This document shows positions 5,483-9,471 of a DNA stretch of 9,471 nt, in pieces. Both the position numbers and the translations under genes were made by a program. The notes beneath the pieces were generated by a model that did no database searches, had not been told where the DNA came from, and worked only from the letters and a program-made list of their open reading frames with translations. The DNA lies in NCBI GenBank assembly GCA_031270925.1, contig JAISWY010000069.1, positions 1 through 9,471 of the forward strand, given 5' to 3'. Each line of letters starts with the position of its first letter. Position 1 is the first letter of the stretch. The stretch is from Candidatus Symbiothrix sp. (GTDB taxonomy: Bacteria > Bacteroidota > Bacteroidia > Bacteroidales > Azobacteroidaceae).

Positions 5483-6556
5483 TTATTCCCTCACTACCGC
5501 CATCGGTAATGTCTCATCATATTTGCCTGCAATGACAGGATTTTGGGAACCATTGGTGTAAGTCCGTACATTCTTCTCTACATAATCATACAGTTCAATC
5601 ACTGAAACGGTTTTGTCGCGATTACTGTCACATTCACCTTTCAGTCCGCGCAACAAATAATAGCTGAAAATTCCCTGCCGATTCCCGGAAGTTTCGAGCG
5701 ATACCTCGTCGCCCATCGAAGAAAGCAGGAGGACAAAACCGTTTTTCTCACGCTCAAATGCCTGATAAAATGTACCTTTCGTCTTTATGTCGCGAGTTTT
5801 GTATTGATTGACGGAACTTCCCGAATGGCAGGCATCGGCAACAATATATTTGTATCGGGCAGGAGATCGCTCAAATACCTCATTCAGTTCTTTGTGCAAC
5901 AACAGACCGCTGTAATCGTCGCGCAACGTGCCGTCAAATTCGTAAGTGATAAATGCGCCTTCCGTGCCGTGTCCGGAAAAGTAGAAAACGAGCATATCGT
6001 CTTTGCCTGCTGCGGAATATACTTTTTTAATGGCGTTGACAATGTTTGCTCGTGTAGCTTCTTCGTCGATCAACAGGGTTATTTGCTTGTCGGGCAGCGA
6101 GCCGCCTTCGGGACTTTTGTAGAAAGCGTACATTTTGTAAGCGTCGTCGTCGGTGTAGTTCAGACGGTTTTTCTGTACCAGATAATCCGCCACACCTACG
6201 ATTACCACCCAGACTTTCATCGTTGGGCTGGTGGCTACGGGCGGCGTAAGCGGAATTTCCGGCTGTTGATTTTGCGCCGGCATTGGTGTGGGTTGTACAT
6301 TTTGCACCGGTTGCATCGGTTGCGTCGGCGCTGTCGGTTTCATTGGCGTTTCGCCAAAGCCTTGGTCGATAAAACTGCCGATTCTGTCCGCTTCGGGATT
6401 AGAGGGCAGGTGTCTGACTATTTCGGCACGCATCTTTTGCCATTGGCTGTATTCTTCGCGTTTTTGCTTTGCCCAAGTTTCGTAAGACATGTTTTGGGCG
6501 GAAACGGATATGACTGAAACTGCGTATAGCAGCATAAAACACACTAAATTTTTCAT
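5483..6556 (-). CDS. Secreted caspase-family (peptidase C14/metacaspase-like) protein
   Basis: A 357-residue protein. Residues 1-21 form a Sec signal peptide ending VSAQ, so it is exported to the periplasm or beyond. Residues 22-68 are charged, and 69-111 form a Pro/Gln/Thr-rich linker. The caspase-like fold spans about 113-352, beginning at KVWVVIVGVADYL. The catalytic dyad is visible: His196 in YFSGHGT and Cys243 in VADACHSGS. The later block LLSSMGDEVSLET, followed by GIFSYYLLRGL, is also typical of bacterial caspase-like proteases. Such enzymes usually cleave after basic residues and may act in regulated proteolysis or cell-death-like responses; the substrate here is unknown. No calcium-loop or adaptor domain is visible. 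It lies 288 bp downstream of the surface lipoprotein gene on the same strand, so it may have its own promoter. The ATG directly precedes the signal peptide. Confidence 0.92.
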   Translation of the reverse strand: MKNLVCFMLLYAVSVISVSAQNMSYETWAKQKREEYSQWQKMRAEIVRHLPSNPEADRIGSFIDQGFGETPMKPTAPTQPMQPVQNVQPTPMPAQNQQPEIPLTPPVATSPTMKVWVVIVGVADYLVQKNRLNYTDDDAYKMYAFYKSPEGGSLPDKQITLLIDEEATRANIVNAIKKVYSAAGKDDMLVFYFSGHGTEGAFITYEFDGTLRDDYSGLLLHKELNEVFERSPARYKYIVADACHSGSSVNQYKTRDIKTKGTFYQAFEREKNGFVLLLSSMGDEVSLETSGNRQGIFSYYLLRGLKGECDSNRDKTVSVIELYDYVEKNVRTYTNGSQNPVIAGKYDETLPMAVVRE

Positions 6557-6844
6557 ACTACAATGATTGATGTTTTTTGTGATTTATTTAGTTTCATCAT
6601 TAATATTATTTAGTTTTTTGTTGATTACAATTTCTGCCAGTACAATTAAAAATAATTGATATATAGAAAAAACAAAACAATGATATTTATGATATTGAAT
6701 TTCCGGAGATTCACAAAACACAAATGGTATAGAATATTATCCCTAAGTTGAGGATTGCTGATAAATGTATCAGCAATCCTTCTTAGTTCAATATCAACCA
6801 ATTGCCTTTTTTTCGATAAAAAAAGATCTTCGAAGATATTCATT
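6557..6844. other. AT-rich intergenic region between lipoprotein and caspase genes
   Basis: This 288-bp stretch is AT-rich and holds the hairpin at 6743-6786. A promoter for the caspase gene would be expected in 6557-6660, but no full TAnnTTTG box was identified by eye. A minus-strand frame crossing it is treated as non-coding because the hairpin lies inside it. Confidence 0.5.
6743..6786. terminator. Strong hairpin downstream of the lipoprotein gene
   Basis: AGGATTGCTGATA (6751-6763) and TATCAGCAATCCT (6768-6780) form a perfect 13-bp stem around AATG. A further CTAAG/CTTAG pairing (6743-6747 and 6782-6786) extends it across a small internal loop. It lies about 60 bp beyond the lipoprotein stop. 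No T-run follows on either strand, so it may be a processing or stability structure, or a factor-aided terminator, rather than a canonical intrinsic one. Confidence 0.5.
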
Positions 6845-8503
6845 TTATTGCTTCGCATTATATATTTCCGTTATCTCGCTTTGGACAAGTTCTCGTTTAT
6901 AAAACCGTAGATTATCCATTTTCCCGACAAAACCGGTGCCAAGTATTATCGCATTATTTGTTGAATATCCGGTAAAAACCACACAATCTTGATTTACTTT
7001 TAGCCATACGCTGTAAGAAAATTGCGAAAGATAAGTAATAGGAGCGGTTGCAATACGAAAATACGCATCATTACTCAACTGCAATGACCTCCCACTTTTA
7101 TTCGGAATATCCGTTGACCACACCGGACTACCATTCCCTTGCTGAATACCATTGTATTGCGTATTCCCCTGCGCTTCGTTACAATTCTGATTATCAAATG
7201 TATAATAAGCGACCAAACCACTCGTAACCACCGGTGGCGCATCGGTTGTAGTAGCTTCTATCACCGTACCGTAAGCTGTACCCATGCTATTTGTTGCATA
7301 AGCGCGGATATAGTATTTTGTAGATGCTTGGAGTTGGGAAATGGTAACGGTAAATTGACCGGTTTGCGTAGTTTGCCCCTTGCTCGCTTTGCTGTCGCTT
7401 ATGGTTGGCGTTGCATTACTTGTGGAATAGCAAAAACCGTGATCCGTTACCAAGCCGTCGCCAAGAACTGTGATATTGCCTGTGGCGTCGATGGAATTAT
7501 GCCCGACATTCGGAGCGCTTAAAGTTTGTACCGTCGCCATTGTAGGTGGGGCAAGCGTGGTGAACGTTACAGCATCGGAATAACTTGTTCCCAAGCTGTT
7601 AATGGCATACGCTTTTACATAATACGTTGTATTTGGGCTTAATCCTGTAATGTTGCTTGTAAAAGATTGCGTTGTTGTTGCAGTGCCGAAAGCCGTTTTA
7701 TTGCTTACAGTAGTCGGATCCGGCGACGTACTCCAACAATGTCCATATTCGGTAACGGCAGAACTTCCCAACGATATAATATTGCCGGATATTTGTGCCG
7801 AGTTACTTGTAATAACGTTTGCCTGCCCGATTTGTACCGTAGGCGCGGAAGGCTGCACCATTTTTAACTGCACCGGCACAATCAGAGAGGTATTGTTGGA
7901 ATTGATAACCACATTGGCGGTATATTCACCGGGATTTAACCCTGCACGATTAACCGTAAGTTGTATGATTTTTGAACCACCTTTGGCAATAGAACCCTGT
8001 GCATTGCTCAATGTAAGCCACGATTTATCGGAAGTAGCCTCGTAAGGCACTGTTTCCAAACCGTTGTTTTGCACAATGATTGATTTTTCGGTTTCTACTT
8101 CACCAAAATCGACCGTCTGCGGCGCTACGGTTAAAATATTGTTGCTCGGTGACAATGTTACATCGGCGGAAGCTGTACTTCCAGCCGCTACATTCACGTT
8201 TATACTGTTTGTATTGTAACCGCTTCTTGAAAACGACAACTTATAATTTCCGGCTTCAATATCCTTGAAGCTGAATTTGCCGTCATTTCCGGTTTGCCGA
8301 CTTTGTTGGATAAACGTGGTACTGCTGTTGGATACAATATCTACCACAACGGCCGGAATGGCGATTGTCGTTTCAAAATCGCTTACAGTACCTTCGATAT
8401 TTCCCGTCACAACCAGCGGTTTTTCTTCTTCGCAAGAATGAAAGAAGACTGTGCCTGCAAAAAATATTGCTGCTGTGATAATTGAAAAGATTGTTTTTTT
8501 CAT
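6845..8503 (-). CDS. Surface lipoprotein: carboxypeptidase-regulatory-like, BACON, two FN3-like, LamG-like domains
   Basis: A 552-residue protein using the ATG at 8503, which directly precedes the lipoprotein signal MKKTIFSIITAAIFFAG; the longer upstream frame would bury it. The lipobox FFHSC makes Cys24 the lipidated residue. The following EEEK is the kind of acidic stretch that sends Bacteroidota lipoproteins to the cell surface. Residues 35-117 resemble a carboxypeptidase-regulatory-like beta-sandwich, 121-216 a BACON-type domain (KSWLTLS, GEYTANVVI), and 218-318 and 320-420 two tandem fibronectin-III-like repeats ending Y(Y)(V/I)(K/R)AYA.NS.GT.Y. Residues 428-552 resemble a LamG/concanavalin-like lectin domain (GLVAYYTFDN, MDNLRFYKREL). 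The last domain looks shortened compared with the usual length for that fold. Role: probably an adhesive or glycan-binding surface protein. It starts 10 bp after the LPP20-like gene ends and is probably in its operon. Confidence 0.85.
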   Translation of the reverse strand: MKKTIFSIITAAIFFAGTVFFHSCEEEKPLVVTGNIEGTVSDFETTIAIPAVVVDIVSNSSTTFIQQSRQTGNDGKFSFKDIEAGNYKLSFSRSGYNTNSINVNVAAGSTASADVTLSPSNNILTVAPQTVDFGEVETEKSIIVQNNGLETVPYEATSDKSWLTLSNAQGSIAKGGSKIIQLTVNRAGLNPGEYTANVVINSNNTSLIVPVQLKMVQPSAPTVQIGQANVITSNSAQISGNIISLGSSAVTEYGHCWSTSPDPTTVSNKTAFGTATTTQSFTSNITGLSPNTTYYVKAYAINSLGTSYSDAVTFTTLAPPTMATVQTLSAPNVGHNSIDATGNITVLGDGLVTDHGFCYSTSNATPTISDSKASKGQTTQTGQFTVTISQLQASTKYYIRAYATNSMGTAYGTVIEATTTDAPPVVTSGLVAYYTFDNQNCNEAQGNTQYNGIQQGNGSPVWSTDIPNKSGRSLQLSNDAYFRIATAPITYLSQFSYSVWLKVNQDCVVFTGYSTNNAIILGTGFVGKMDNLRFYKRELVQSEITEIYNAKQ

Positions 8504-8513
8504 TTTTTCATTT

Positions 8514-9389
8514 TTAAAAATGAATACTGACTCCCGCATAATAATTTCCAAATTCCTGAGCGCCTGTCAGATGCAGATTGTCCGGAATCCATGCGTAGCG
8601 GATTTTCCCTTTCGACAGAGCCGCATCCAGCACGTTCCACACGTAAATTCCGGCAGCGGCGCCTACGCAGATATTTCGGCGCAAAGACCAAGTGTCGGCG
8701 CGGTCGCGGTATTCTTTTACGATGGTGAGATTGGTTGTTTCCTGCGACAGGCGGATGTTGTCCGAGCGTTTCATTTCGCAATACACCAAACCGCTTATGG
8801 CGGCGACTTCGGTGGCGAGGAAAAACACGCCTTTGCCGACTTTCCCTTTATGAAACTGTCCCCAACCGGGCAGCAGTGCGGAACGCCAACCGGCGCTCAT
8901 TCCGTAACGGTCGGTAGTTTCTATGGTTACGGGTTTGAACGGATCGCCTTTGAGGTTCACCTCGTACAACTGCCATACCTGATAAGCGCCGTTGTATTCG
9001 TAATATTCATCAACTTTCAACATCGAAAGCGTGAAAGTCTGCCGATCGATTTTGAACGTAGAAACCGTTGCGTTACTTTCGGAGTAATCGCTTTTGTTGT
9101 CGTTAAAATTCATCTGGCTTTTGATTTCCTGCAAAGTGCTGCCTGAAACATTCACGCCTTTTTGGTTGCCGACTTCTACCAGTACGTCGTTCATCGCATT
9201 GTCGCGTGCTTCGGTCAAGGAGCGACCTTCGCCGCGCCCGATCATGTACTCGAAATTGCCTTTTTGTTTGGGAAATTCACCGCGCACCCAAGGTAATTTT
9301 TCAGCATGGGATTTGTTTTGCGCCAAAAGGCTATGACTGCCCGCCACGAGCGAGGCCGTCATAATCCATAAGAAAGCATAGGTTTTCAT
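8514..9389 (-). CDS. Exported LPP20-like/DUF5683-like membrane protein
   Basis: A 291-residue protein using the ATG at 9389; a TTG three codons upstream is less likely. Residues 1-24 are a signal peptide ending LLAQ. Residues about 33-150 resemble the LPP20-like fold (GRGEGRSLTEARDNAMNDVL, with a following alternating beta pattern). Residues 168-205 contain WRSALLPGWGQFHKGKVGKG and a hydrophobic helix, a pattern seen in DUF5683-type Bacteroidota proteins. A second hydrophobic helix lies at about 239-256. The C-terminus ends in a GVSIHF beta-strand-like segment with terminal Phe. It is predicted to be an envelope protein with soluble and membrane parts; no catalytic residues are recognised. 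It lies 22 bp after the previous gene's stop and 10 bp before the lipoprotein start, so it is probably co-transcribed with both. Function unknown. Confidence 0.75.
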   Translation of the reverse strand: MKTYAFLWIMTASLVAGSHSLLAQNKSHAEKLPWVRGEFPKQKGNFEYMIGRGEGRSLTEARDNAMNDVLVEVGNQKGVNVSGSTLQEIKSQMNFNDNKSDYSESNATVSTFKIDRQTFTLSMLKVDEYYEYNGAYQVWQLYEVNLKGDPFKPVTIETTDRYGMSAGWRSALLPGWGQFHKGKVGKGVFFLATEVAAISGLVYCEMKRSDNIRLSQETTNLTIVKEYRDRADTWSLRRNICVGAAAGIYVWNVLDAALSKGKIRYAWIPDNLHLTGAQEFGNYYAGVSIHF

Positions 9390-9411
9390 AATGGTCAATC
9401 ATCAAAGATTC

Positions 9412-9471
9412 TTATTCAAACGCTTCCTGTACAAAGTTTGAAACCTGCTCGGCATATTGTTGTGCGAGTTT
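9412..9471 (-). CDS. C-terminal end of an unidentified upstream gene (partial)
   Basis: The last 19 codons and the TAA stop (9412-9414) of a minus-strand gene that begins outside the window. The visible C-terminus, KLAQQYAEQVSNFVQEAFE, is charged and helix-prone. It is 22 bp upstream of the LPP20-like gene and in the same direction, so the two are probably one operon. The family cannot be assigned from so short a tail. Confidence 0.6.
   Translation of the reverse strand, partial: KLAQQYAEQVSNFVQEAFE

Noticed and set aside
5804..6517. Long plus-strand frame antisense to the caspase gene
   Set aside because: The minus-strand frame has a signal peptide and an intact catalytic dyad; the plus-strand frame is a shadow with no recognisable domain.
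6646..6858. Minus-strand 70-residue open frame after the lipoprotein gene
   Set aside because: It contains the whole 6743-6786 hairpin, starts inside or 1 nt after the lipoprotein end, and its C-terminal half is AT-driven hydrophobic sequence. A real small gene cannot be excluded but is not supported.
8451..9146. Long plus-strand frame antisense to the LPP20-like gene
   Set aside because: The opposite strand has a signal peptide, a coherent domain pattern and operon spacing; this frame has neither domains nor context.
1..9471. CRISPR array, tRNA or rRNA genes
   Set aside because: No regularly spaced direct repeats, tRNA-like cloverleaf or rRNA-like conserved blocks were seen.

Overview
The window reads as chromosomal DNA of a member of the Bacteroidota, most likely order Bacteroidales. 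The evidence is two TAnnTTTG-type -7 promoter boxes, a GG-Bacteroidales-type leader peptide, a BACON/carboxypeptidase-regulatory-like lipoprotein with a CEEE export-type N-terminus, a caspase-fold secreted protein, and general avoidance of strong Shine-Dalgarno sites. No species-level claim is possible from the sequence alone.

Layout. (1) 1-1300 is AT-rich and accessory in character. It holds the end of a dispersed repeat (1-17), a partial minus-strand open frame leaving the window, a CPBP-type intramembrane protease (172-765), and a 94-residue double-glycine-leader peptide (886-1170) that looks like a RiPP or bacteriocin-type precursor. The last two are in precursor-then-protease order. Divergent from them is a small XRE-type regulator (1323-1688), and each side has its own TAnnTTTG box in the shared intergenic region. 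(2) 1829-4807 encodes a 992-residue minus-strand protein combining a degenerate receiver-like domain, an apparently intact receiver domain, and a PEP-synthase/PPDK-type ATP-grasp domain. It lacks the phosphohistidine and PEP-barrel domains, so it is probably regulatory or of unknown chemistry. (3) 4880-5482 has no convincing gene. It contains a 303-bp composite palindrome (4894-5196), best read as a roughly 190-bp near-palindromic element with a 113-bp palindromic MITE-like element inserted in its left arm. The inserted element belongs to the same repeat family as the first 17 bases of the window. (4) 5483-9471 carries a run of minus-strand envelope genes. In transcription order these are the tail of an unidentified gene (9412-9471), an exported LPP20-like/DUF5683-like membrane protein (8514-9389), a multidomain surface lipoprotein (6845-8503) and a secreted caspase-family protein (5483-6556).

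How the genes may work together. The precursor and CPBP protease form a minimal peptide maturation or immunity pair; no radical SAM enzyme, YcaO, lanthipeptide synthetase or peptidase-transporter lies in the window, so the rest of any pathway would be elsewhere. The lipoprotein and LPP20-like genes are tightly spaced (10 nt) and are probably co-transcribed. The caspase gene follows after 288 bp containing a strong hairpin, so its membership of the same transcript is uncertain.
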